Shown piece after piece: positions 1 to 7,328 of a stretch of DNA of 13,760 nt. Within the stretch, counting starts at the first letter, position 1, and each line of letters starts with the position of its first letter. The notes below the pieces were generated by a model, which did no database searches, had not been told where the DNA came from, and was given only the letters and a program-made list of their open reading frames with translations. The stretch lies in assembly GCA_900128565.1 (NCBI GenBank), contig LT636024.1:1-13760 (forward strand), given 5' to 3'. The position numbers and the translations under genes were made by a program. This DNA comes from Stramenopiles sp. TOSAG23-6. Taxonomy: Eukaryota > Sar.

Positions 1-90
1 ATGTATTTTGGAAAAATATTTCAAAAAAAAAATCGTTAGGTACAAAATTTCGTACAAAAAAAATTAAATTTGAAAAAAAATAAAACATAC
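1..90 (-). other. Intron (5' part), coiled-coil gene
   Basis: On the minus strand the coiled-coil frame meets GTATGT at 90-85, a consensus donor, in phase 1. The following 90 bases are very AT-rich. They contain a branch-point-like CTAAC (near 39-35) followed by a long T tract. No AG acceptor is reached before the window ends, so the intron continues to the left. Confidence 0.6.
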
Positions 91-1030
91 ATAATGCTCG
101 GTTTTGTTTCTGTACAGAATCGAGAATATTTTTTGTGTCTTTCAAATCACTCTTTGTTGCATCTAACTCTACACTGTATGTATCAACTTTAAATGATAGA
201 TCTAATTTTTCTTTGCGCAAGATAACTAATTCTTGTAGAGCATTATTCAAATCTGACTGTAGTTTTTGTACAAATAGCAAATCAGCCTTTTTTTGTTGTT
301 CTGTTTTTTGTATCGTAGATATTATTTCATCTGTGATTGAATCATTTGGTGTATTTTGTATTTTTTCCAATTGTGTAGATAATGATTGATTTGTTTTTTT
401 AGCTTCTTCTAGTTGTTGTTGTATTTTAGTAAATGCTTCTGCTTGTTCTTTCATATCGTCACAAACTTGATCTTTTTGCTTCTTCTCTAACCCCAGTTTT
501 CGGTCTGACGTAACTAATCTTTGCTTCAATGTTTTTATTTCATCTTCCAGCATATGATGATGATGTTCTGCTGCATCGAGTTTATGCTGTAAATGAGCTG
601 CGCGACGAGATTCCTTTTTTGTATATGTGTTTGCTACACGTAAAGACTCTTCTAAGATTTCTATCTGATTAGAATCGTTTAAGTTAGATGGTGGTGTTGT
701 ACTATCTTTATCATTATTTGAATGACTAAAAATAGATGTATCACTTCCATTTTCTTCTGAGTATTCATTTTCTTCATCTGTCTCATTGTCCGGCTGCTGA
801 TCAAGAAATATTCCCATTACTTTTGAAAAATCGTCCGAAGATATTTTGTGAGAAGTAGATTGTGCTCCAAAAGCAGCTTGCACTTGTGCTTTTTCTGATG
901 AATCTAAAACACGACCGACAAAATGGGGCATTGCATGAAATAACTGTTCTATTGTTACCATTTTCTCATTGGGTTCACATCCACATATTTCTAGCACAAC
1001 TGCCCAAGGTGAACGAATATCATTTTCCAT
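91..1030 (-). CDS. Coiled-coil protein, 5' part (runs off left edge)
   Basis: I do not recognise this gene. The minus-strand frame opens with ATG at 1030 and stays open to the window edge; it codes for 313 residues before a likely splice donor at 90. Residues 1-77 look globular and helical and contain a weak EF-hand-like stretch (SSDDFSKVMGIFL) without a convincing calcium loop. Residues 78-115 are an acidic, Ser/Asn-rich linker. From about residue 120 to 313 the sequence is a heptad-rich coiled coil dense in Lys, Glu, Gln and Leu, with an HHHH run near 156-159. The past-donor translation becomes Phe-rich and unlike a protein, which supports an intron there. It shares a 250-bp divergent promoter with the LRR gene. 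A scaffold, cytoskeletal or vesicle-tethering role would suit the shape, but nothing specific can be assigned. Confidence 0.7.
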
Positions 1031-1115
1031 GTTTACTAAATATGGAGAAGAAAGGTATCTAGTATTGTTGTTCGATGGAAGAAAATTTCAGATTTGATGC
1101 ATGCTCGCGAATGTC

Positions 1116-1130
1116 TTAGGGTTAGGGTTA
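1116..1130 (+). repeat. Telobox-like TTAGGG x2.5
   Basis: Two perfect TTAGGG units followed by TTA. This is too short to be a telomere and lies inside the divergent promoter. Plant telobox elements (AAACCCTAA) occupy similar positions in promoters of translation genes, so a regulatory role is possible. Confidence 0.6.
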
Positions 1131-1160
1131 TGACAGTTTCACATGATCTAGACCGACACA

Positions 1161-1180
1161 GGTTGGTCAAGGTTGGTCAA
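1161..1180 (+). repeat. Tandem 10-bp repeat GGTTGGTCAA x2
   Basis: Two adjacent identical 10-mers, followed by GGA as if a third copy began. The minus strand reads TTGACC, a W-box-like core. It is a candidate factor-binding site about 130 bp upstream of the coiled-coil gene start and 100 bp upstream of the LRR start. Confidence 0.5.
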
Positions 1181-1280
1181 GGATCCAACACAGTCTCCAG
1201 GGCTTACATAAGATTACTTTGCTGATTAAATTAAAAGCATATTCTAATGAGTTTAGTATAAAATACTTCCCTACTCATCA

Positions 1281-2702
1281 ATGGGCTCAGCTGCATCAAT
1301 AGAAGTGAAACTACAGTCAGAGTGTGACGGAAGATTACTTTTGAATGGAGAAGAAAGGAATAAAGCTAGAAGAAACCTACAAGAAATATACACTCGTGTG
1401 TTGAAAGCAAAAGGTGAAGAGGCTGCATTTTCAGCAGTCAGGAACGAATATTTGAAATTAAAGAAGAAAATTTCTGCACTATTATCAGATCCTTGGCGAA
1501 AATTCAAGTCCCCTTTTGGAGGTCAGATGTCTCCGAATGATGAATGGGTGAGAATTGAATCTGGAAAGTTGTGCCTTGAGGTCGTATTATCGTCTAGGTG
1601 TGTCGAAGAGTGTTGCAAGCATATTTCTATCAAGCAAAATAAAAAGAGCAAACGCAAAACAACATCCAAAACTACTCTGAATACTAAAAGAAAACAACGA
1701 AACCGACGTTTGAAAAGTACCAAAAAGAAATCAACTTCAGGTAAAAAGTGTATTATAATACCTGGTAAAACATTTTCTGTATTAGATTCAAATTTACTCG
1801 TCGTAGATAAAACAAGGACTGAGTTAGAGAACTCAAAAATGAATATTATAGATAATGTAGCAACATCAACTATATTTGCTGAACATTTAGTGTTATCACC
1901 AGTCACGCCGCCACTTAAAAATATCATTTGGAATGATATTTTATCAAATAAAATTGTTGCCTTGACATGTTCTGACTCAGACATATCTGAAGATGCTGTT
2001 GCTTCATGGGGTTCTGTTGCCTCGCCATGCTGGCTTCGTATTCTTCGATTAACCAATGGAACACTTAAACAAATTCCAGAACTAAGTGGATTTCCAAAGT
2101 TACTTGTCTTAGATATCAGTGGAAATTCTTTATCTAATTACATAGAGACTACACGAAATCATACAACATCTTTAGAAAATATACAAATACATAAAAAACA
2201 TCCATTAACATTCTTACAAAGTGCCCCACAACTTCGTGAATTTCGTGCAGAAAATTGTTCACTGTCAAACCTACCATTAAATTCACTTATTTGGCCAACA
2301 CAGCTATGCAAATTATGTTTAGCCAATAATTGTGTTGAAGATACAGAAAATATTTCCTTATTGGAATCATTAAAATGGTTAACAGAACTTGATCTTCGGG
2401 GTAATCCTTGCAATGAGAAAAACGAATATAAAGAAATAGTGCAAAAATTAAGAAAACAAATAAGCCATTTAAAATATATCGATGGTGTATCACGAAATCA
2501 GGTTATACGCAGTGTTACTATAGATACACACACACAATTAGATAATCATGACATTAGTAATATGTTAGATAATTCATCTTGTAGCTGTCTTGAAGGAAAT
2601 GCGTGCGTATCCTCCTATAATTGTAAAAATTGGGATAATAGATTTGAAATTGCTCGAGCAGCTAGAATTAAAAAACATGGTAAAGATCCTCTAGTGCATT
2701 AA
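1281..2702 (+). CDS. Leucine-rich-repeat protein
   Basis: A single-exon frame of 473 residues. It starts MGSAAS, which fits the N-myristoylation pattern (Gly2, Ser6), so membrane anchoring is plausible. Residues 25-70 are a Lys/Glu-rich helix and residues 120-157 are strongly basic (Lys, Arg, Thr), resembling a nuclear or nucleic-acid-binding segment. From about 251 to 404 there are SDS22-type leucine-rich repeats (LRILRL, LLVLDISGN, LCKLCLANN, LTELDLRGN). They close with an LRRcap-like end containing LKYIDGV. A short tail contains a Cys cluster near 435-450 and ends in KDPLVH. Proteins with this kind of LRR and cap occur in axonemal and phosphatase-regulatory families, but the flanking regions match neither clearly, so the partner is unknown. 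The stop codon sits in the first copy of a 27-bp tandem repeat. Confidence 0.85.
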   Translation: MGSAASIEVKLQSECDGRLLLNGEERNKARRNLQEIYTRVLKAKGEEAAFSAVRNEYLKLKKKISALLSDPWRKFKSPFGGQMSPNDEWVRIESGKLCLEVVLSSRCVEECCKHISIKQNKKSKRKTTSKTTLNTKRKQRNRRLKSTKKKSTSGKKCIIIPGKTFSVLDSNLLVVDKTRTELENSKMNIIDNVATSTIFAEHLVLSPVTPPLKNIIWNDILSNKIVALTCSDSDISEDAVASWGSVASPCWLRILRLTNGTLKQIPELSGFPKLLVLDISGNSLSNYIETTRNHTTSLENIQIHKKHPLTFLQSAPQLREFRAENCSLSNLPLNSLIWPTQLCKLCLANNCVEDTENISLLESLKWLTELDLRGNPCNEKNEYKEIVQKLRKQISHLKYIDGVSRNQVIRSVTIDTHTQLDNHDISNMLDNSSCSCLEGNACVSSYNCKNWDNRFEIARAARIKKHGKDPLVH

Positions 2703-2762
2703 ATAAATAAAGATCCTCTAGTGCATTAAATAAATAAAGATCCTCTAGTGTATTAAATAAAT
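2682..2762 (+). repeat. 27-bp tandem repeat x3 over LRR stop codon
   Basis: Three copies of a 27-bp unit (2682-2708, 2709-2735, 2736-2762). The first two are identical and the third has one C-to-T change; AAA of a fourth follows. Each unit encodes KDPLVH (KDPLVY in the last), then an in-frame TAA and an AATAAA sequence. The stop codon and putative poly(A) signal are therefore triplicated. Confidence 0.9.
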
Positions 2763-2784
2763 AAAAGTTAGTTTTTGTTTATAT

Positions 2785-3789
2785 TCAAACAGTAAAATGA
2801 ATACCAGCTTTGTTAAATGCCGCAAGCAATTCAAGGAAATTATCTATTGTTAACTGCGATGAGCGACGTGTCGAAGTTTTCGTTTCTGCCAATACTTTTT
2901 CTACAAGTTTCTTGAAATGTTCAGATGCATTTTTGAATGCTCTTTTCCTCTTTTTACCCTCACTCACTTGAACATCCATCATATCAGTTTCATTTACACT
3001 ATTTGTATTTCCATTATTATTATTACTAGATAGTGAACGAATAGTAGATGTATTCTTTTCCAACAGTGATAATAATTTTTTCTGTCGGAAAATAGAACCT
3101 AAAGTCTTGTTTTTACGATTAAAGCAAAGTTTGACCAATCCGTCCCACTCTAAAAAGTTCACCGGTGGTGCAGGTACACGCGGTTCAATACGAACAACAC
3201 GAGATTCAACCTTTGGTGGAGGCCTAAAATTATTCTTTGAAACTTTCATTAACTGTGATACCTTGGCGAGAAGCTGACAATTGACTGCAAGTCGGCAATA
3301 CATTGCTGAGCCTGGTTGAGCTGAAAGTCTCATTGCAAATTCTTCTTGAAACATAATAACAGCTGAACGAAAAAACGGACGGTGTGCAATAAGTTTAAAA
3401 GTAAGAGCTGAAGATATCTGATATGGAATATTAGCTACACAAACGTCAAAGTAAGGCAAATCAACTTTAAGAGCATCCCCTTTAATGACCTCAAGCTTGT
3501 GCTGTAGATCTGTTCCTTGTACTCTTTTTTTAACCTCCATGATCATACGCGGATCAATTTCTACAACAATGACCTTTTTACATATTTCTAACATCTGAAT
3601 TGTCATGATACCATTACCGCAACCAATTTCAAGGGCAATATCGGTGGACTTTAACTTGGCTTTGGCGACAATTCCTCTAACAACAGCTGGATTTTTTAAG
3701 AAATGCTGACCACGACCACCCTTTGCACCAGTTGGAAGAGGACCTGGAGCCTTTTTAGCATGTGTAGCTTTACGCGAAACTTTGGGCAT
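2785..3789 (-). CDS. DIM1: 18S rRNA dimethyladenosine transferase Dim1
   Basis: Dim1/KsgA-family methyltransferase. The family uses S-adenosylmethionine to N6,N6-dimethylate two adjacent adenines near the 3' end of small-subunit rRNA. In eukaryotes it acts in the nucleolus and is also needed for pre-rRNA processing. The protein has 334 residues, close to the usual size. A basic N-terminus (1-25) leads to GQHFL (27-31). The SAM site is EIGCGNG (54-60), with acidic VEID around 76-79 and GDA at 104-106. The catalytic motif NIPYQIS is at 120-126 and FRPPPKVES at 188-196. The C-terminus ends FNKAGIHFTV, as in eukaryotic Dim1. A low-complexity Asn-rich insert (256-268) and a KKRKR stretch (279-283) are local additions. 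The stop is TGA. It converges with the LRR gene and shares a divergent promoter with RNase HII. Confidence 0.96.
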   Translation of the reverse strand: MPKVSRKATHAKKAPGPLPTGAKGGRGQHFLKNPAVVRGIVAKAKLKSTDIALEIGCGNGIMTIQMLEICKKVIVVEIDPRMIMEVKKRVQGTDLQHKLEVIKGDALKVDLPYFDVCVANIPYQISSALTFKLIAHRPFFRSAVIMFQEEFAMRLSAQPGSAMYCRLAVNCQLLAKVSQLMKVSKNNFRPPPKVESRVVRIEPRVPAPPVNFLEWDGLVKLCFNRKNKTLGSIFRQKKLLSLLEKNTSTIRSLSSNNNNGNTNSVNETDMMDVQVSEGKKRKRAFKNASEHFKKLVEKVLAETKTSTRRSSQLTIDNFLELLAAFNKAGIHFTV

Positions 3790-4061
3790 TCTTTTTGAGT
3801 CGGTGATTAAATCAATGCGATGGCTACTGGTAGAATTTCTACTTGCAGCTTGGTACAGTAAGTTCTAGTACTACTTGAGTATTGTTTTTTTGCATTTCGT
3901 TGGAGAGTGCTGAATATATAAAATACGTAGGGTTAGGGCTAGTACCGGGTATCTTTTTTGACTGTAAGTTTTTGCGCAATTTTTTTGATGCTTCATATCA
4001 TTCCGACATTCATTATTCCTATTTAGGAAGAAGTTCTTACTAAAACTTGATCAACAATATT
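3790..4061. promoter_or_regulatory. Divergent promoter, Dim1 / RNase HII
   Basis: A 272-bp gap between divergent starts. It contains TATATAAA (3915-3922), a telobox-like TAGGGTTAGGG (3928-3938), and TACCGGGTA (3943-3951), a 9-mer also present in two other gaps of this window. All three fall within 37 bp, which suggests a compact core promoter. The function is inferred. Confidence 0.55.
3928..3938 (+). repeat. Telobox-like TAGGGTTAGGG
   Basis: This is the second telomere-like sequence in a divergent promoter of this window. It lies 6 bp after a TATA-like sequence and 4 bp before the TACCGGGTA motif. Plant telobox elements are associated with ribosome-biogenesis genes, and the adjacent Dim1 is such a gene. 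Confidence 0.5.
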
Positions 4062-5372
4062 ATGGTTGTAACGCGTTCGCAGAAAAGGCGCGTGAGCTTT
4101 GACGATAGAGTAGTATCACCACCACCATCCAGAGAACGTTTGCATAAGAGGGCACGACGCGCCTCTGAAGCACTTTTGAGTTCTCAGTCACGGGAAAGTG
4201 AGAAAACTGAAAATGAAGAAAATGTCAGTGACTTGGAAAACGTGCCTGTCCAGAACGGACGAAATGTAAAAAGAAAAAAAAACACAAAAAAACTAACTAC
4301 TTCAAAACGAACGAGAAAGCCCCGTAAAGCTTCAGAGAAAAAAACAGCAACAGCAGCTAGTTCAAAACGAACGAGAAAGCCCCGTAAAGCTTCAGAGAAA
4401 AAAACAGTTACAAAGAAAGATTTAGTTGGGAGTAAAAAAGGAAAAAAACCTGTGATTGGTCTGACAAAATCCAGAGAAGATGAATTAACTGCCCAAGGAT
4501 ACAAATGTATTGCGGGGACCGATGAAGCGGGTAAGTTTTGCTTATTTGTTTATGTGTTTTAAAGTTTTTTTGTATCTTTTTGTTGTACTAATTTATATAG
4601 ATATTTGTTATTATACTATATATTAGGTAGAGGACCTCTCGCAGGCCCAGTTGTTGCTGCTGCTTGTGTAGTACCACCTGGTATTTTCTTCGAAGGTGTC
4701 ACTGACTCAAAAAAAATGAGCGAAGAAATGAGAATAAAATTATTTAACCAACTTACTACTGATCCACGTATTCGATATGGTGTATCGATTATACCTCATA
4801 ATCGCATAGATGAAATTAATATTTTACAGGCATCGATGGAAGCAATGAGACTTTCAGTTCAATCTATTAATGACAGTGACAATAATAATCCTGTAGATTA
4901 CGTTCTTGTAGATGGCCCTAGAGATCCTAGAGATATTCCTGAACCAACACATGAATATTACAGGAAAAAAAAATTAAAATTGAAAGCTACAAAGACTAAA
5001 AAAGTAAATAAAAAGAAAACGAAAGCAAAGGTTTCTTCCATTAAATTGAACAATACTGAAGAAGAACCAACTAAAGTGACTTATCGAGGTCAGTTTGTTG
5101 AACATTGTCAAGTAGAAAATGTTATAAAGGGGGATTCGAAAGTTTTCTCTATTGCTGCAGCATCAATTATAGCAAAAGTCACTCGTGATAAATTAATGAA
5201 AGAATATCACGTGAAATGGCCCCACTACGAATTTGAAAAAAACAAAGGATACCCAACTGCTTTTCACAAAGCCCAATGTTTCAAACATGGAGCTTGTCCT
5301 ATTCATAGACTTACATTTGCACCTCTCAAAAATATGTCTAAAAAGCAACTACAATATAAACCCAAACCCTAA
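4062..5372 (+). CDS. Ribonuclease HII, bacterial type (2 exons)
   Basis: RNase HII cleaves the RNA strand of RNA-DNA hybrids and single ribonucleotides embedded in DNA. Exons are 4062-4530 and 4627-5372, giving 404 residues. The first ATG is at 4062; an in-frame TTG at 4047 is not a likely start. Residues 1-140 are a long basic extension with NLS-like RSQKRR and KRARR and a duplicated 20-residue block. The catalytic core starts with IAGTDEAGRGPLAGP, interrupted by the intron inside DEAG-RG. The acidic active site is visible: D154, E155, D252 (VDGPRD) and D344 (TRDKL). The core keeps SIAAASIIAKVTRD and CPIHRLTFAP, typical of bacterial or organellar RNase HII rather than the eukaryotic RNASEH2A subunit. 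A Lys-rich insert of about 60 residues sits between the second and third catalytic Asp (about 257-318). The extension could direct it to the nucleus. Confidence 0.93.
4301..4407 (+). repeat. 60-bp in-frame tandem duplication in RNase HII
   Basis: Bases 4301-4347 and 4361-4407 are identical over 47 bp at a 60-bp period. Each encodes SKRTRKPRKASEKKT (residues 81-95 and 101-115). The identity extends to synonymous positions, so the duplication is recent. The unit is basic and resembles a nuclear-localisation or DNA-binding tail. Confidence 0.92.
4531..4626 (+). other. Intron in RNase HII
   Basis: A 96-bp intron with GTAAG donor, TACTAAT branch point (4586-4592) and TTAG acceptor at 4626, phase 1. 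Splicing restores DEAGRGPLAGP. Reading through gives a stop at 4560-4562, and using the earlier AG at 4600 gives an in-frame TAG, so 4626 is the productive acceptor. Confidence 0.93.
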
Positions 5373-5724
5373 TAGTAAGAGCGTGTCTATCTAAAAAATC
5401 TAAAAAACTTCTAGAAAGAAAACAAAAACAATAAAAAATCATTAAATCTTCCTCAGTTCATAATTTAATCATTAATAAATACATATAAAGTCACTAATTG
5501 AGACATAATATGCATTAGAGTAAATATGAAGGACGGTGTCACAAGGTACCTAGTTATAGACAACAGAAAAACGTAGAACAAAATCAAACATCGTATGTTG
5601 TGTTATATACTAGGGCTTGCAAACACCAAATTGTTCCTCAGTAAAATGAGTTTACGACACCAACGACAATAATAATTGTCCAAGATACGTATCTTTGCAG
5701 CGCAAATATTATTACAAAACATAC
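5373..5724. other. Convergent gap, RNase HII / uS8
   Basis: This 352-bp stretch lies between two convergent stop codons and is the longest such gap here. I see no credible reading frame or tRNA fold. It holds AATAAA-like sequences for both 3' ends and two closely spaced dyads near the uS8 end (5665-5695). Confidence 0.5.
5665..5695. other. Paired hairpin-forming dyads downstream of uS8
   Basis: GACAAT-AATA-ATTGTC (5665-5680) can form a 6-bp stem with a 4-base loop. Two bases further on, AAGATACGTATCTT (5682-5695) is a perfect 14-bp palindrome. They lie about 30 bp after the uS8 stop on the minus strand, so they could mark its 3' UTR. The role is unknown. Confidence 0.45.
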
Positions 5725-6117
5725 TTAGTAAAAGAAGCCAAGAAGCTTTCCACCAGTCTTCTTGCGCTTTGCTTCTTCGTGATCCATGATTCCGTAAGAA
5801 GTTGTGAGGACAATGTGTCCAAAAAGACGAGAAGGAAGGAGGTTAGCAATCCATTTTTCCATATCTTTACCTTTGACATCGAAGCGTGGGGATACAACAC
5901 CACATTTGTTGATGCGACCAGTGAGCTCAATGACGACCTTACCAGCACGGTGGTCATCGACGATCTCGAACTCACCAATGTAGTCAGCCTTCTGCATGCA
6001 CTGAAGGAATTTAATCAAAACCTTGGAGACTGGTCTGACGATAACTTGACGTTTACCACGCTTTTCAGCGTTAGAAATTGTACGGAGCGAATCCGCGAGA
6101 ACACCCATGCGCACCAT
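5725..6117 (-). CDS. RPS15A: 40S ribosomal protein uS8 (S15A)
   Basis: Structural protein of the cytosolic small ribosomal subunit that binds 18S rRNA in the central domain. The protein is 130 residues, exactly the family length, in one exon. Hallmarks of the eukaryotic form are MVRM at the start, [25 protein letters not shown] in the middle, [14 protein letters not shown], and the C-terminal [20 protein letters not shown] followed by LLGFFY. Codon choice is more GC-ending than in neighbouring genes, as expected for a highly expressed gene. Upstream on the same strand lies a second ATGGTG at 6237, which opens a 37-codon frame ending at 6124; it is a possible upstream ORF in the leader. The promoter is shared with the membrane-protein gene. 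Confidence 0.97.
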   Translation of the reverse strand: MVRMGVLADSLRTISNAEKRGKRQVIVRPVSKVLIKFLQCMQKADYIGEFEIVDDHRAGKVVIELTGRINKCGVVSPRFDVKGKDMEKWIANLLPSRLFGHIVLTTSYGIMDHEEAKRKKTGGKLLGFFY

Positions 6118-6459
6118 TTTACTTTAAATTTTGTGTTTATGACGAGGAATACAGACGACGAAACACCGAACAAAACAAACAACAAATGGGTTTATCGGGA
6201 GCTTCACGCTGACTTTTTCGTTACCGGGTAACACCATTTTAACGGCAGAAATCCACGTACACAGCAAATCATATGATAGTAATACTTCACCTACCTGTTC
6301 GTGGAAGTACAAAATAGTTTGTTCGTTGCTATATTATTATTATAATTCTTGCGTCTAACGAGTACCGCATAAATACCTGCTCGTAGCTGCTNAAATCATT
6401 GAAATTCTGAAAAGAGAGATTAAAATTTGGGGGAATTTGGTTTTCCAAGATTAATTAAA
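6118..6459. promoter_or_regulatory. Divergent promoter, uS8 / membrane protein
   Basis: A 342-bp gap between divergent starts. TACCGGGTA occurs at 6222-6230 within the symmetric GTTACC-S-GGTAAC, about 105 bp upstream of the uS8 ATG. On the minus strand an AACAG/GTAGGT sequence near 6295 could be a donor for a leader intron, but this is not secure. One ambiguous base lies at 6392. No RNA gene was seen. Confidence 0.5.
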
Positions 6460-7305
6460 ATGCTTCAGTATGCTTTTTTAAATGGAATAGATGTAAATGA
6501 TTTGCTCATATTCTTCTGTGTTATATTTGTTTTGACAGGTATAGTTGACATATTTATTGTAAAGCAAATTTTTCGGAAAACAGGAGCTCAATACTTTGTG
6601 TTACACTCTTGTTTCAACGTATATATTATGATACTTTGTACGAATGAATGTTGGGAAACGATGCTTAATCCGCTTGATACATTCTCTCCTCTTTATTCAA
6701 TATCAAGTTTATCAACAACAGTAGCAATTGGGGCTTTCCATTGCTACCATACCTTATTAACTCTTCGTTTCCTCGGTGGAAAAGGTCTTAGCTTCGAAGA
6801 CCTTGTTCACCATTTTGTTAGCGGTATCATAGTACCCATATTTGGTGTTTCACTTCCTTTTGGCAAGGTTGTTAGTATTGTGAATTTCTTCATGTGTGGC
6901 TTACCTGGAGGTATTGACTATGTGCTACTTTCATGTGTGAAGTATGGATTGATAAAAAGGTTGACTGAAAAAAGAGTAAATCGAATGCTTAATTTGACAA
7001 TGCGTCTACCAGGAATGCAACTTTGTTGTTATATTATCTTTATCAATTTTAAGAGTGGTAATCTGAAAGCAACATTCATTGAATTATTCCTCATGTACGT
7101 TTTACATATTTATTCTTTTCTTCTAAACTATCAATTACTTTTTCAGTGTTACTTACATATATATTCTTTTCTTCTAATGTACGTACAATACAGGTCTTTT
7201 GCTGCATTTCTACATTGTTTTAATGCGGTATATTATGCGGACAAAGTGGTTCAAAATTACGGTGTATGCCTCTACAAGGAAAAAGTAGAAAAGAAAACAT
7301 CGTAA
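6460..7305 (+). CDS. TLC-like multipass membrane protein
   Basis: The first ATG is at 6460; an in-frame TTG at 6427 is unlikely to start translation. Unspliced it is 281 residues; if 7095-7193 is an intron it is 248. Several hydrophobic helices are evident, including residues about 14-35, 44-62, 85-105, 118-150 and 185-200. EDLVHHF (residues 113-119) resembles the paired His of TLC (TRAM-LAG1-CLN8) domains, and a GGIDY motif follows at about 150. The C-terminus ends KKTS, a KKxx dilysine motif that in known proteins returns cargo to the ER. I infer an ER membrane protein of the broad TLC type, perhaps in lipid metabolism or sensing. The catalytic signature of ceramide synthases is not evident, so no reaction is assigned. 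It converges with the next gene at 30 bp. Confidence 0.75.
   Translation: MLQYAFLNGIDVNDLLIFFCVIFVLTGIVDIFIVKQIFRKTGAQYFVLHSCFNVYIMILCTNECWETMLNPLDTFSPLYSISSLSTTVAIGAFHCYHTLLTLRFLGGKGLSFEDLVHHFVSGIIVPIFGVSLPFGKVVSIVNFFMCGLPGGIDYVLLSCVKYGLIKRLTEKRVNRMLNLTMRLPGMQLCCYIIFINFKSGNLKATFIELFLMYVLHIYSFLLNYQLLFQCYLHIYSFLLMYVQYRSFAAFLHCFNAVYYADKVVQNYGVCLYKEKVEKKTS
7095..7193 (+). other. Probable in-frame intron with duplicated 3' cassette
   Basis: GTACGT donor at 7095 and ACAG acceptor at 7193 bound 99 bp (33 codons) with no in-frame stop. Removal joins ELFLM to SFAAFLHCFN. The segment is much more AT- and T-rich than the flanking exons and translates into a repetitive HIYSFLL pair. A second possible acceptor is TTTTTCAG at 7146. 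Direct repeats at 7102-7126 and 7153-7177 (24 of 25 bases identical) each carry a T-rich tract and TTCTAA. Confidence 0.6.
7102..7177 (+). repeat. Direct repeat of 25 bp, 51-bp period
   Basis: Copies at 7102-7126 and 7153-7177 differ by one base. Both contain a T/C-rich tract ending in TTCTAA, which resembles a branch point with its pyrimidine tract. They lie inside the suspected intron of the TLC-like gene. Confidence 0.85.
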
Positions 7306-7328
7306 AAATTACCAAACTTTTAAAAACA

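Larger units (their letters stand above)
1031..1280. promoter_or_regulatory. Divergent promoter, coiled-coil / LRR genes
   Basis: This 250-bp gap lies between two divergent start codons. It holds a telomere-like TTAGGG run (1116-1130), a perfect tandem pair of GGTTGGTCAA (1161-1170 and 1171-1180), and TATAAAATAC (1257-1266) just before the LRR start. No RNA gene was seen. Promoter function is inferred from position. Confidence 0.55.

Noticed and set aside
135-389. 84-aa plus-strand frame at the left edge
   Set aside because: It is antisense to the coiled-coil gene, which has a long heptad pattern on the other strand.
1116-1130. Telomere end or chromosome fusion
   Set aside because: There are only 2.5 units, with normal genes on both sides.
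1523-2056. 177-aa minus-strand frame inside the LRR gene
   Set aside because: It is the shadow of the basic Lys/Arg-rich coding region and has no domain of its own.
4047-4061. Upstream start for RNase HII
   Set aside because: The codon is TTG, not ATG; nuclear genes here start at ATG. The same reasoning excludes TTG starts at 6427 and 9681.
5373-5724. Hidden tRNA or snoRNA
   Set aside because: No cloverleaf, B-box-like sequence or convincing C/D boxes were found by eye.
5695-6231. 178-aa plus-strand frame over the uS8 gene
   Set aside because: It is antisense to a clear, full-length uS8 and has no family features; its openness follows from uS8 codon use.
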